Below are positions 55,168 to 64,000 of a DNA stretch of 64,000 bases, piece after piece. The position numbers were made by a program, and so were the translations under genes. The stretch spans positions 39,278-103,277 of the forward strand of contig CAIRMO010000109.1 in the NCBI GenBank assembly GCA_903879705.1, in the 5' to 3' direction. Position 1 is the stretch's first letter; every line of letters starts with the position of its first letter. The notes under the pieces were generated by a model that was not told the DNA's origin, made no database searches, and was given only the letters and a program-made list of their open reading frames with translations. The stretch comes from an uncultured Candidatus Competibacteraceae bacterium (GTDB lineage: Bacteria > Pseudomonadota > Gammaproteobacteria > Competibacterales > Competibacteraceae).

Positions 55168-55626
55168 TTAGAAAATGCCCCATGCCATTCCCGACGCCAT
55201 CGTTTCGCCCAGTTCCTCGCAGCGTTGTAGCACTTCAGCGGTGAGTTCGCCCCGGGCAATGATGGGGTCGCAAACCGGTTTCAGTGGATAGCCACGGGCA
55301 ATGCGTTCGATGCTGGTCAACGCGCCGGTTCCATCGTTGCCGGCGCTGACGAACACCGCATAAGGCAGGCCGCTGATTTGGCCTTGGGCGGGATAGTAGG
55401 TGCGATCCAGAAAGTTCTTCAGCGCCCCGGACATGTAGCCGAAATTTTCCGGGGTGCCAAGCAACAGGCCATGCGCCCACCGCAGATCGTCCAGTCCAGT
55501 ACGCAAGGCCATTTTCAGCCGGGTTTCAACCTGAACCACCCGCCGCGCCCCGCGCCGCACTGCCTGCGCCATAGTGCGGGTATGTCCGGTCTGACTGTGA
55601 TAGACGATGAGGAGGTGATGAGGCAT
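55168..55626 (-). CDS. Flavodoxin-fold NAD(P)H-dependent oxidoreductase-like protein
   Basis: 152 aa. A WrbA/flavodoxin-like fold: the FMN phosphate loop SQTGHTRTMAQAV at the N-terminus, GTPENFGYMSGALKNFLDRT in the middle and VFVSAGNDGTGAL. Probably binds FMN; the electron partner is unknown. It lies 70 bp upstream of dsbB and may be cotranscribed. Confidence 0.82.
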   Translation of the reverse strand: MPHHLLIVYHSQTGHTRTMAQAVRRGARRVVQVETRLKMALRTGLDDLRWAHGLLLGTPENFGYMSGALKNFLDRTYYPAQGQISGLPYAVFVSAGNDGTGALTSIERIARGYPLKPVCDPIIARGELTAEVLQRCEELGETMASGMAWGIF

Positions 55627-55702
55627 GGAAGGTTAAAGTTTAAAGGCTCACGACTGAAAAGACCGGCATCCGCATCAATCCAAATTTTCATTGCCACTGA
55701 AA

Positions 55703-58306
55703 TCACGCGGGTTTATCCAGCCGCACTCCGCCTGTCTTGCGGAATGTTAAACCCTCTCGTCCGGCATCGACCGCTATCGTATCGCCGGGACTAAATTCGC
55801 TGGCCAAAATTCTCCGAGCCAGTGGATTTTCCAGCGTTTGCTGAATCGCCCGCTTTAAGGGTCGCGCCCCGTATACTGGATCAAAACCGGCTTCACCTAA
55901 TTGATCCAGCGCTGCTGGCGTCAATTCCAGGCCCATTTGCCGATCCGCGAGCCGTTGCCGCAAAAAGCCAATCTGAATATCGGCAATCGCCCGGATTTGT
56001 TCCCGGCCCAAGGGGTGAAACACGACCACTTCATCAATCCGGTTAATAAACTCCGGCCTGAAGTGATCGACCACTTGCGTCATCACCATGCTTTTCATCA
56101 ACGGGTAATTATCCTGCGCGGCCATTTCCTGAATCATCTGCGAACCGAGATTAGAGGTCATCACCACGACGGTATTGCGAAAATCCACCGTCCGGCCCTG
56201 ACCGTCAGTCAAGCGCCCATCATCCAGCACTTGTAGCAGGACATTAAAAACATCCGGGTGAGCTTTTTCAATTTCATCCAGAAGAATCACACTGTAGGGC
56301 CGCCGCCGAATGGTCTCTGTCAAATGACCGCCTTCTTCATAGCCGATATAGCCGGGGGGTGCCCCAATCATTCGCGCTACCGAATGTTTCTCCATGAACT
56401 CCGACATATCAATCCGCACCAGTGCTTCTTCGGTGTCGAACAGGAATGCTGCCAGCGCCTTGCATAATTCGGTCTTGCCCACGCCGGTCGGGCCGAGAAA
56501 CAGGAAGGAACCATTGGGCCGCCGGGGATCGGACAAACCGGCGCGGGACCGGCGAATGGCATCACAGACCGATTTAACCGCTTCACTCTGACCGACAATC
56601 CTCTGGGCAATCGCTTCTTCCATCCGCAACAGTTTTTCGCGTTCGCCTTCCAGCATCTTGGCAACCGGAATGCCGGTCCATTTGGAAACGACTTCAGCAA
56701 TTTCTTCATCGGTGACTTTATTCCGCAGCAACTTGAAATCATCCTGTTCCACAGCCGTCGCCTGATTCAGCCGCCGTTCCAGATCGGGAATCCGGCCATA
56801 GGTCAATTCCGACATTCGCCCTAAATCACCAGCCCGGCGAGCGGTATCCAACTCCAGCCGCGCCCGCTCCAATTCCTCCTTGACGTGCGCCGAGCCTTGC
56901 AATGCCAGCTTTTCCGCTTTCCAGATTTCATCCAAATCAAGATACTCACGCTCCAGCCGGCTGATGTCCTGTTCCAGCAAGTCGAGACGCTTCTTCGAGG
57001 CTTCGTCGCTTTCCTTTTTCAAGGCTTCGCGTTCGATTTTCAATTGAATCAACCGCCGATCCAGTCGATCCATGGCTTCCGGCTTGGAGTCAATTTCCAT
57101 GCGGATTTTGCTGCCGGCCTCGTCAATCAAGTCAATCGCCTTGTCCGGCAGATTGCGATCGGTAATATAACGGTGCGAGAGTACGGCAGCGGCAACAATC
57201 GCTGGATCGGTAATCTCGACCGCATGATGAATCTCATAGCGTTCTTTCAAACCGCGCAGAATGGCGATGGTATCTTCAACGGTCGGTTCCTTAACCAGCA
57301 CTTTTTGAAACCGCCGCTCCAAGGCTGCATCTTTCTCGACATATTTGCGGTATTCATCGAGGGTTGTTGCGCCAATGCAATGCAGTTCGCCTCGCGCCAG
57401 CGCCGGTTTCAGCATATTACCGGCGTCCATTGCGCCTTCGGCTTTACCCGCGCCGACCATCGTGTGCAATTCGTCAATGAACAGAATGATTTGCCCTTCC
57501 TGTTTGCTCAGGTCTTTCAGCACTGCTTTCAAGCGTTCTTCAAATTCACCGCGAAACTTAGCTCCGGCAATCAGCGAACCCATATCCAGCGCCAGTACCC
57601 GTTTATTTTTCAAGCCTTCCGGGACTTCACCATTGATAATCCGTTGCGCCAGACCCTCGACAATGGCGGTTTTACCGACGCCCGGATCGCCAATCAGCAC
57701 CGGATTATTCTTGGTACGGCGGGCGAGAACCTGAATGGTGCGACGGATTTCATCATCACGGCCAATCACCGGATCGAGCTTGCCCTGCTCGGCCCGTTCG
57801 GTCAGGTCAATAGTGTATTTATCCAGCGCTTTACGCTGATCCTCTGCGTTCTGATCCTCGACCTTCTGACCGCCGCGCAGCGCGTCGATGCCATGTTCAA
57901 GCGCTGCCTTGCTGGCACCGGCCTGCCGCAGCACATTGCCCAGTTCACTTTTGTCTTCCAGCGCCGCCAGCACGAACAGCTCGGAGGAAATGTAGGCGTC
58001 CTTGCGTTGCTGGGCCAGTTTATCGGTCAGGTTCAGTAGGCGCGACAGGGCATTGGAAATCTGCACATCGCCGCCCGCGCCTTCCACCTGCGGCAGGCGA
58101 TCCAGCGCCTGATTCAGTTGCGAACGCAGCAGCTTGACGTTGACGCCAGCCTGGGCGAGCAGGGGCCGCACGGTTCCGCCCTCCTGATCGAGCAGCGCTG
58201 CCAGCAGATGCGCCGGTTCGATGAATTGATGATCGCGGCCCACCGCCAGACTTTGGGCGTCGCTCAGGGCCAGTTGCAACTTGTTGGTCAGTTTGTCCAT
58301 ACGCAT
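55703..58306 (-). CDS. clpB: Disaggregase ClpB
   Basis: 867 aa (E. coli 857). Hexameric AAA+ chaperone that rescues aggregated proteins with DnaK. N domain (1-145), NBD1 with [13 protein letters not shown], the coiled-coil M domain (about 410-525, containing [15 protein letters not shown]), NBD2 with [14 protein letters not shown] and the pore-loop GYIGYEEGG. The ATG at 58306 gives the usual [20 protein letters not shown]. No sigma32 promoter was pinned down. Confidence 0.98.
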   Translation of the reverse strand: MRMDKLTNKLQLALSDAQSLAVGRDHQFIEPAHLLAALLDQEGGTVRPLLAQAGVNVKLLRSQLNQALDRLPQVEGAGGDVQISNALSRLLNLTDKLAQQRKDAYISSELFVLAALEDKSELGNVLRQAGASKAALEHGIDALRGGQKVEDQNAEDQRKALDKYTIDLTERAEQGKLDPVIGRDDEIRRTIQVLARRTKNNPVLIGDPGVGKTAIVEGLAQRIINGEVPEGLKNKRVLALDMGSLIAGAKFRGEFEERLKAVLKDLSKQEGQIILFIDELHTMVGAGKAEGAMDAGNMLKPALARGELHCIGATTLDEYRKYVEKDAALERRFQKVLVKEPTVEDTIAILRGLKERYEIHHAVEITDPAIVAAAVLSHRYITDRNLPDKAIDLIDEAGSKIRMEIDSKPEAMDRLDRRLIQLKIEREALKKESDEASKKRLDLLEQDISRLEREYLDLDEIWKAEKLALQGSAHVKEELERARLELDTARRAGDLGRMSELTYGRIPDLERRLNQATAVEQDDFKLLRNKVTDEEIAEVVSKWTGIPVAKMLEGEREKLLRMEEAIAQRIVGQSEAVKSVCDAIRRSRAGLSDPRRPNGSFLFLGPTGVGKTELCKALAAFLFDTEEALVRIDMSEFMEKHSVARMIGAPPGYIGYEEGGHLTETIRRRPYSVILLDEIEKAHPDVFNVLLQVLDDGRLTDGQGRTVDFRNTVVVMTSNLGSQMIQEMAAQDNYPLMKSMVMTQVVDHFRPEFINRIDEVVVFHPLGREQIRAIADIQIGFLRQRLADRQMGLELTPAALDQLGEAGFDPVYGARPLKRAIQQTLENPLARRILASEFSPGDTIAVDAGREGLTFRKTGGVRLDKPA

Positions 58307-58463
58307 CGGTGCGTTCCCCTAATGAAGTGCGATTTCCTTCCTATCTGGCGGCAATTCGGGGGAATTCAAGGGAACGGGGACAGCCCATCGGTCTGACGCT
58401 AGAATAATTGGCGTAAATCGCATTCCTTCTCTCCCTTCTCACGACCGCACCCTCGAAACCGCC

Positions 58464-59759
58464 ATGAATAGTTCGCCAGATGATACCTTATGGGGCCACC
58501 CCAAGGGCTTGTATGTGCTGTTTTTTACCGAAATGTGGGAGCGGTTTTCCTACTACGGAATGCGGACGCTGTTGATCTACTACATGATCAAGCATCTGCT
58601 CTATTCCCAGGCCGATGCTTCGCAAATTTACGGGATGTACACCGGGCTGGTGTACTTGACCCCGTTTTTCGGCGGGCTACTGGCTGACCGGGTGCTGGGT
58701 CAGCGCAAGACCGTGATCATCGGCGGGGTGCTAATGGCGGTCGGCCACTTCGTAATGGCGGTCGAGTCGTTGTTTTTTCCGGCCTTGGCGCTGCTGATTC
58801 TCGGCAATGGCGCATTCAAGCCGAACATCTCGACCCAGGTTGGGGCGCTCTATCCCCCGGACGATCCGCGCCGCGACCGCGCCTTCAGCATCTTCTACGT
58901 CGGGATCAATATCGGTTCATTTCTGTCGCCGCTGATCTGCGGCACCTTGGGCGAAGTCTACGGCTGGCATTATGGCTTCGGCGCGGCGGGCGTCGGCATG
59001 GTGCTAGGACTGGGCATTTACCTGTGGGGACAGCGGTTTCTGGCTCCCGACCTGCTGATGCGAAAAGCCGAGTCGTCCGAACCCGCTCAGGCTCAGGCGC
59101 TGGCCAGTCACGAAAAGGAGCGGATTTGGGGATTATTAGCGATCTGCCTGGTGACCTCGCTGTTCTGGATCGCTTATGAACAGCAGGGCAACACCATTGC
59201 GCTGTGGGCAGACAATGACACTGACCGGCATATTTTCGGTTGGGAAATGCCGGCGACCTGGTTCCAGGCGCTCAATCCGGCGTTCATCTTCCTGTTTACC
59301 CCGGTGATTACCGCCCTGTGGGCCTGGCAGGCGCGGCGCGGCTGGGAGCCATCATCAGCGACCAAAATGGCGATGGGCTGCTTTCTGTTGGGTGCGGCCT
59401 ATCTGGTGCTGATTCCACCGGCGGGTACATACGCCGCCGATGGCGTCCCGGTCAGTATGTTCTGGCTGATTGGTTTCAACTGGGTGTTGACGATGGGCGA
59501 GCTGTACCTGTCGCCGGTGGGGTTGTCACTGGTCAGCAAATTGGCGCCGATGCGGATGGTGTCGATGATGATGGGGGTCTGGTTTATGACCTCGGCCATC
59601 GGCAACTACGCCGCCGGCTATGTCGGCCAGTTTTGGGAGCAGATGCCCAAGGAAGGCTTTTTCCTGCTGGTGGCGGGAATCTCCGGATTGGCTGGCGTCA
59701 TCATTCTGTTGCTGCTCAGGCCGTTGAAGCGGGCGATTGGCGCTCACGGCGGGGCGTGA
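58464..59759 (+). CDS. POT/PTR2-family peptide transporter
   Basis: 431 aa with about 12-14 membrane helices. The proton-dependent oligopeptide transporter signature EMWERFSYYGMRTLLIYYM (ExxERFxYYG) is at residues 22-40, and GNGAFKPNISTQVGALY with the FSIFYVGINIGSFLSP block is the second PTR2 signature. It should import di/tripeptides with protons at the inner membrane. Divergent from clpB. Confidence 0.92.
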   Translation: MNSSPDDTLWGHPKGLYVLFFTEMWERFSYYGMRTLLIYYMIKHLLYSQADASQIYGMYTGLVYLTPFFGGLLADRVLGQRKTVIIGGVLMAVGHFVMAVESLFFPALALLILGNGAFKPNISTQVGALYPPDDPRRDRAFSIFYVGINIGSFLSPLICGTLGEVYGWHYGFGAAGVGMVLGLGIYLWGQRFLAPDLLMRKAESSEPAQAQALASHEKERIWGLLAICLVTSLFWIAYEQQGNTIALWADNDTDRHIFGWEMPATWFQALNPAFIFLFTPVITALWAWQARRGWEPSSATKMAMGCFLLGAAYLVLIPPAGTYAADGVPVSMFWLIGFNWVLTMGELYLSPVGLSLVSKLAPMRMVSMMMGVWFMTSAIGNYAAGYVGQFWEQMPKEGFFLLVAGISGLAGVIILLLLRPLKRAIGAHGGA

Positions 59760-59826
59760 GAACCGCGCCGATGCGCCACGTCATCCGTTTTTGCACCCCC
59801 AGGAACGGGTTGGCCTGACTAAAACG

Positions 59827-59859
59827 CCTCCTCTAAATTTTCCCGTGATTGAGAGGAGG
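59827..59859. repeat. CCTCCTCT..AGAGGAGG hairpin after the POT gene
   Basis: CCTCCTCT (59827-59834) pairs with AGAGGAGG (59852-59859). The first 23 bp are 22/23 identical to 37960-37982, upstream of the ISKra4 fragment, so it may be an old IS end as well as a transcription end between the POT gene and convergent DUF934. Confidence 0.5.
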
Positions 59860-59864
59860 AAAAT

Positions 59865-60350
59865 TCATCGTCCCCGCCGATACAGCGGCAAGGGCTGATC
59901 GGCCGCCGGCTGATAGCTCTCGCTGAACTCGCTAAACGCCGCCAAGGCATCTTCCAGACTGCGATCCGCCCGCACGGCAAAAGCATCAAAGCCGCTGCGG
60001 GCCATGAACGCTAATTGATCGCGCAGTACATCGCCGACCGCCCGGATTTCACCTTGATAACCGTAGCGTTCCCTCAATAGCCGGGCTTGGGAATAGGCGC
60101 GGCCATCGGCAAATTTGGGAAATTCCAGCGCCACCACCTGCCAGTGCGGCAGATCAGCGGTCAGATCGGCGATGTTGGTGGTATTCGGCAACTGCACGCC
60201 CAGCGGCTCGTCCCGCGCCAGCAGCGCCGCTCGCTCCCGGTTCCAGCGAGCCCATGAGATCAGCACCGACCCGGTGGGCAGTTCCACATCATCGGCGGTG
60301 GTTTGCCAGTGATCTTCAATAATCTGCCGGTTTTTGATAATGCGCGCCAT
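59865..60350 (-). CDS. DUF934 protein, partner of sulfite reductase
   Basis: 161 aa from the ATG at 60350 (ARIIKNRQIIEDHW). Typical DUF934 features: WNRERAALLARDEPLGVQL, then ALEFPKFADGRAYSQARLLRER. In proteobacteria this family nearly always follows cysI and is thought to assist assimilatory sulfate reduction; the biochemical role is not known. Here it begins 11 bp after the cysI stop. Confidence 0.9.
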   Translation of the reverse strand: MARIIKNRQIIEDHWQTTADDVELPTGSVLISWARWNRERAALLARDEPLGVQLPNTTNIADLTADLPHWQVVALEFPKFADGRAYSQARLLRERYGYQGEIRAVGDVLRDQLAFMARSGFDAFAVRADRSLEDALAAFSEFSESYQPAADQPLPLYRRGR

Positions 60351-60361
60351 GATCGTTTGCC

Positions 60362-62077
60362 TCATGCGGCTTCAACTGCGGGCTGTTGCGTGGCTCGTGG
60401 CTTTCTCGGGACGATGGCCTCGGGTTTGGCGATATAGGCTCTAGCCCGGAAGGGATCCAGACCGATGCGCCGGAAGGTATCCAGGAATCGTTCACCGTCC
60501 TGGCGCTGTTCAACATAGACGTGCAGCACCCGCTCAAGGGTATTGGCGACTTCGGCTTTCGGTACTGAGGGACCGAGAATATCGCCCAGCGTCACATCAT
60601 TTTCCGACGATCCGCCCAACGAAATCTGGTACCACTCTTCGCCCTTTTTATCGACGCCGAGGATGCCAATGTGGCCAACGTGATGATGGCCGCAGGCATT
60701 CATGCAGCCGGACAGGTTCAGCCGCAATTCGCCGAGATCGTAGAGATCGTCCAGACGGTCGAATTTCTCGTTGATCTGGTGGGCAATCGCGAGGGAACTG
60801 GCGCTGGCCAGGCTGCAAAAATCCAGGCCGGGGCAGCAGATCATATCCGCCAAAGTGCCGATCACCGGCGTAGCCAGCTTTTGTGCCGCCAGCGCGTTCC
60901 ACAGCGGATAAAGATCGGCTTGGCGCACGTCGGGCAACAACAGGTTCTGGTGGTGGGTGACACGAATCTGGCCAAAGCTGTAACGGTCGGCCAGATCAGC
61001 CACCGCGTCCATTTGGTCGGCGGTGAGGTCGCCCGGTGCAACGCCCGGCGTCTTTAGCGCCACAAAGACGTTGCGATAGCCGGCTACCTTGTGATCGGCG
61101 ACGTTATGCCGCACCCAGGCCGCAAAGGCCGGATCGTCCTGTTGCCACGGCTCGAAACCGGGATCGCCAGCGGCGTCCGGTTCATAAGGCGGCGGGGTGA
61201 AATAGCGGCGCACCCGTTCGACTTCAGCGGTGTCCAGCGTCAACCCGGAATCCTTGATGTACCCCCATTCCGTCTCCACCTGCTCGCGGAAATGCGCCGT
61301 GCCCAGCGCCTTGACCAGAATCTTGATTCGGGCTTTGTAGATATTGTCGCGCCGCCCGTACTGGTTGTAGACCCGCAGAATCGCTTCCAGATAACTCAAC
61401 AGATCGCGCTGCGGCAGAAACTCGCGGATGACCTGGCCAATGATCGGCGTCCGCCCCAGCCCGCCGCCGACCAGCACCCGGAAACCGATCTCGCCCTCGG
61501 CGTTGTGGAGCAGATTCAGGCCGATGTCATGGACCTGAGCGGCAGCACGGTCGTGGGCGGCCCCGGTCACGGCAATTTTGAACTTGCGCGGCAAATAGGA
61601 GAATTCCGGGTGAAACGTGGACCATTGGCGGATGATTTCGCAATAAATCCGCGGGTCTTCTCTTTCGTCCGGAGCGACTCCCGACAGATGATCGGCGGTG
61701 ACATTGCGAATGCAGTTGCCGCTGGTCTGAATGGCGTGCATCTCGACCTGCGCCAATTCGGCCAGAATGTCCGGCGTCTCTTCCAGCTTCGGCCAGTTGT
61801 ATTGAATGTTCTGGCGGGTCGTGAAATGGCCGTAACCCCGATCGTAACGGCGGGCGATATAAGCCAGTGTCCGCAATTGCCGCGTGGACAGGAGACCATA
61901 GGGAATGGCGATGCGCAGCATTGGCGCATGGCGCTGGAGATAGAGACCGTTCATCAGGCGCAAGGGCCGGAATTCGTCGTCAGTCAACTCGCCCGCCAGA
62001 TAGCGTTGCACTTGATCCCGGAATTGGGCTACCCGCTCATTGACGAGCGTCTGATCATACTGGTCATACTGGTACAT
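60362..62077 (-). CDS. cysI: Sulfite reductase hemoprotein (nitrite/sulfite reductase family)
   Basis: 571 aa (E. coli CysI 570). Siroheme/4Fe-4S enzyme that reduces sulfite to sulfide (or nitrite to ammonia). Cluster Cys: CPGLDFC and GCMNAC, the C-x5-C...C-x3-C pattern; substrate/siroheme Arg residues in HFTTRQNIQYNWPK and TSGNCIRNVTADH. It starts YQYDQYDQTLVNERV. With DUF934 next to it, an assimilatory sulfite role is favoured. No flavoprotein subunit (cysJ) is nearby, so electrons may come from ferredoxin. Confidence 0.92.
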   Translation of the reverse strand: MYQYDQYDQTLVNERVAQFRDQVQRYLAGELTDDEFRPLRLMNGLYLQRHAPMLRIAIPYGLLSTRQLRTLAYIARRYDRGYGHFTTRQNIQYNWPKLEETPDILAELAQVEMHAIQTSGNCIRNVTADHLSGVAPDEREDPRIYCEIIRQWSTFHPEFSYLPRKFKIAVTGAAHDRAAAQVHDIGLNLLHNAEGEIGFRVLVGGGLGRTPIIGQVIREFLPQRDLLSYLEAILRVYNQYGRRDNIYKARIKILVKALGTAHFREQVETEWGYIKDSGLTLDTAEVERVRRYFTPPPYEPDAAGDPGFEPWQQDDPAFAAWVRHNVADHKVAGYRNVFVALKTPGVAPGDLTADQMDAVADLADRYSFGQIRVTHHQNLLLPDVRQADLYPLWNALAAQKLATPVIGTLADMICCPGLDFCSLASASSLAIAHQINEKFDRLDDLYDLGELRLNLSGCMNACGHHHVGHIGILGVDKKGEEWYQISLGGSSENDVTLGDILGPSVPKAEVANTLERVLHVYVEQRQDGERFLDTFRRIGLDPFRARAYIAKPEAIVPRKPRATQQPAVEAA

Positions 62078-62200
62078 GGTGGGTTCTCGCCTGAAAGTCT
62101 GGTCACCTTGACGGCCAATGCCAAGATCTTAGCATTGCGCGTATAGGCAAATTAAAGAATTTTTTAACCGTAAATTTATAATGTTAAATTCTTTTGCCCT

Positions 62201-62620
62201 TCAGGGCGCTTTCCAGGCGGTCGATTGCAGCGGGTGGCGAGTGGCCAGGCCCTGGGGATGGCGCGTGGCGACGGCGTAGAGTTGAAAGGCGGTTTCCGGG
62301 AGCAAGCGCTGGTCCGGGCCATGCGGCTTACGGTAGTTGACGTAGTGCCCGATCAGCTCGTCAAGCGCCCAGCCATCCAGCGCTTCCTGTTTGGACTTGT
62401 AGGTGAGCAGGTTGTGGGCGCGGAGCTGATCCAGCCCATCAGGCAGATCCCGTGCGAGTCTGGCGTCCGGCACGGCCTGTTCGATGATCACCACATCCAG
62501 CAATTGCCGCTGTAAGGCCAGGTCTTTTTCCAGTTCCACCCGCCAAGGGGTGCCACTGAACAGGTCGGTCAAGGTGATGCCAAACAGCCGATGCCCGTGG
62601 TGAAGCCGATCCGGGGTCAT
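62201..62620 (-). CDS. Hypothetical protein, probably truncated
   Basis: 139 aa from the ATG at 62620, with GGAG 8 nt upstream. It starts TPDRLHHGHRLFGITLTDLF and contains WRVELEKDLALQRQLLDVVI and AHNLLTYKSKQEALDGWALD. Similar openings occur in longer proteins annotated as hypothetical or Rpn/PD-(D/E)XK-like; the DVVIIE..YKS pattern would fit a nuclease core, but this is weak. The low-complexity end (ATRHPQGLATRHPLQSTAW) suggests loss of the C-terminal part. Confidence 0.55.
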   Translation of the reverse strand: MTPDRLHHGHRLFGITLTDLFSGTPWRVELEKDLALQRQLLDVVIIEQAVPDARLARDLPDGLDQLRAHNLLTYKSKQEALDGWALDELIGHYVNYRKPHGPDQRLLPETAFQLYAVATRHPQGLATRHPLQSTAWKAP

Positions 62621-62791
62621 GGACAACGCTCCGTGAGAGGGGCGAAATTTTAACCCTGAATCGGGCCGGGGATCATCCGACGATCATCCCATGATCTAAT
62701 CATCACAGAACTTTCGCCGGGAATCCAACGGGTTCAGCGGGCCGCTAACGGAAAGGCAGGTGAGCGAAAGTCCTGTTGACAGAACACTGGG

Positions 62792-64000
62792 CTATGGATC
62801 AACGGATAGGTCGGGGACGCTGTTTACCCCGCCACTGTCAACCTCGCCCTCGGTCAGCCCCGGACGGCTGAAGCGGGTGATGACCACCTTGCCGGTGTTC
62901 AGGCTTACCGTGCATTGCCGGGGTTTGGTCGGGTTGACCGCGCATCCGGTCCAGCCGGCGAAGGTCGATCCGGTAGCGGGAGTGGCGGTAAGAGTCACGG
63001 TCGCGCTATTCGCGAAGTAGGCGACGCCGGTGCCACAGGTGGGCGCGCAACTGATGCCCGCTGGGGCGCTAACGACCGTGCCGAAGCCAGGGCCTGCTTT
63101 GTAAACGGTCAGGGCGGTCTTGCCCGCGGCGGTAGCCGTGAAGCGGGCCTGCACGGTTTTGGCCACATTCATGGTTGTGGTGCATTGCCGGAGATTGGCC
63201 GGATTGACGGTACAACCGATCCAGCCGGCAAACTTGGAACCGGCGGCTTCCCTAGCGGTAAGGAGAACGGCGGTGTTCAACGGGTAGGCCGTGGTGCAGA
63301 CCGTGCCGCAATTGATACCGGGGGCGGTGATCAGACCTGCGCCGCTACCGGTTTTAACGACCGTTAGGCTCGGCTTGAAGGCAGCAACCACCCGGCAAGC
63401 GGCGGTGATCGGGCCGGTGGTGTAGACCCGAGTTACGCTGTTCAGCGTCCCGCCACAGCCGCTGACGGTGGCCTGATAACCGGTCGCGGGGATAATGGTG
63501 AAGGTGGTTTTGGCGTTGTGGTTCACCGTCTGAGAGGCCGGTTTGATGCTGCCGCCGAAAATTGGGGTCGCTACGGCGGTTACCGGATAGGTCCTGAGGG
63601 CGAAGCTGGCTGTACAAGTGGTGTTGGCAGTCAGGTTGAATGGATTGGCGCAACTCGTTGGATTCCAGCCGCTGAAGGTTGAACCCGCCGCTGCGATGGC
63701 CGTCGGCGTGACGGAGGTGTTGTAGGCGAAGGATCCGCCGCCACCGACGGTGCCTGAGCCAGTGCCGGTCTGGGCGACGGTCAGGGTGTAGTTGTTGAGG
63801 GTGAAAGTCGCGGTGCAGGTCGTGTCAGTGGTCAAGTTAAACGGACTGGCGCAACTGACGGGACTCCAGCCAGCAAAGGTTGATCCCGCTGCCGCGGTAG
63901 CGGTTGGGGTGACCACACTGTTATAGGCATAGATACCGCCGCCGCCCACGGCTCCCGATCCAGTACCGGTCTTATTGACCGTGAGGGTGTAGGTGTTCGA
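62792..64000 (-). CDS. Secreted repeat protein with InlB B-repeat-like modules, 5' partial
   Basis: The frame is open through base 64000, so the N-terminus lies beyond the window. The visible ~403 residues consist of at least five 60-90-residue beta modules with the pattern LTV..TG.G.G.V...G..C...C...Y..N..V.LTA.A..GS.FAGW.G-C, ending in ATF, ARF or TRF; this is the divergent InlB B-repeat / FGW-type family of extracellular proteins. Paired Cys (GINCGTVC, GISCAPTCG) probably form disulfides. The tail VDSGGVNSVPDLSVDP closes it. Likely surface or secreted; function unknown. Confidence 0.85.
   Translation of the reverse strand, partial: SNTYTLTVNKTGTGSGAVGGGGIYAYNSVVTPTATAAAGSTFAGWSPVSCASPFNLTTDTTCTATFTLNNYTLTVAQTGTGSGTVGGGGSFAYNTSVTPTAIAAAGSTFSGWNPTSCANPFNLTANTTCTASFALRTYPVTAVATPIFGGSIKPASQTVNHNAKTTFTIIPATGYQATVSGCGGTLNSVTRVYTTGPITAACRVVAAFKPSLTVVKTGSGAGLITAPGINCGTVCTTAYPLNTAVLLTAREAAGSKFAGWIGCTVNPANLRQCTTTMNVAKTVQARFTATAAGKTALTVYKAGPGFGTVVSAPAGISCAPTCGTGVAYFANSATVTLTATPATGSTFAGWTGCAVNPTKPRQCTVSLNTGKVVITRFSRPGLTEGEVDSGGVNSVPDLSVDP

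Overview
The window looks like a GC-rich gammaproteobacterial chromosome, most probably of the Candidatus Competibacter / Contendobacter type (polymer-storing activated-sludge bacteria). This is inferred from the gammaproteobacterial housekeeping genes (ribF-ileS, nadK-recN, thrS-infC-rpmI-rplT, clpB, cysI, ahpCF), a DUF3141 PHA-synthase-like alpha/beta hydrolase, caspase-fold proteins, and many decayed mobile elements. No 16S gene or other decisive taxonomic marker is present.

Layout. 1-6.7 kb: a WD40-caspase protein (5' partial), a secreted caspase-DUF4384 protein and a small secreted protein, then a repeat-rich gap with gene remnants. 6.8-22 kb: a housekeeping block (ribF, ileS, serA, pgm, an RNase II-type nuclease, recN, nadK, hrcA) interrupted by a solitary IS607-type recombinase. 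21.1-25.1 kb: an unusual operon encoding a J-domain/kinase-like protein, a VWA protein and a divergent adenylosuccinate synthetase, facing a divergently transcribed NrtR-type regulator. 25.4-30.3 kb: a small Cys-rich protein, ahpF, ahpC, an HsdR C-terminal remnant, pyrF, an HdeA-like gene and a fragment of a repeat protein. 30.6-33.6 kb: a cbiMNQO cobalt ECF transporter under a cobalamin riboswitch. 33.7-35.4 kb: Mu-like prophage debris. 35.6-41 kb: a GH44 glycosidase, transposon debris and the DUF3141 protein. 41.1-44.4 kb: tRNA-Val(GAC), thrS, infC (AUC start), rpmI, rplT. 44.8-46.9 kb: an A+T-rich accessory island with a NYN-LOTUS protein, a BrnT/BrnA pair with a nonsense-mutated toxin, and a HicB-HicA-DUF2442 chimera. 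47.2-54.4 kb: a single 2407-aa NRPS (C-A-T-C-A-T-R). 54.6-64 kb: dsbB, a flavodoxin, clpB, a POT transporter, DUF934, cysI, a hypothetical gene and the end of a large repeat protein.

Repeats tie the window together. A 124-bp MITE is present twice, each copy with a perfect 9-bp target duplication; one copy truncates a phage gene whose ancestral end can be reconstructed. A second, roughly 128-bp MITE-like family has two full copies and one half copy. A 107-bp TnpB-3'-end-like block occurs in inverted orientation at 16.4 and 38.6 kb.

Most interesting candidates: the NrtR / J-domain-kinase-like / VWA / PurA-like operon as a possible undescribed NAD- or nucleotide-linked system; and the short motif T-R-(A/G)-F-S-R-A shared by the linkers of the two neighbouring caspase proteins, a possible Arg-specific processing site.
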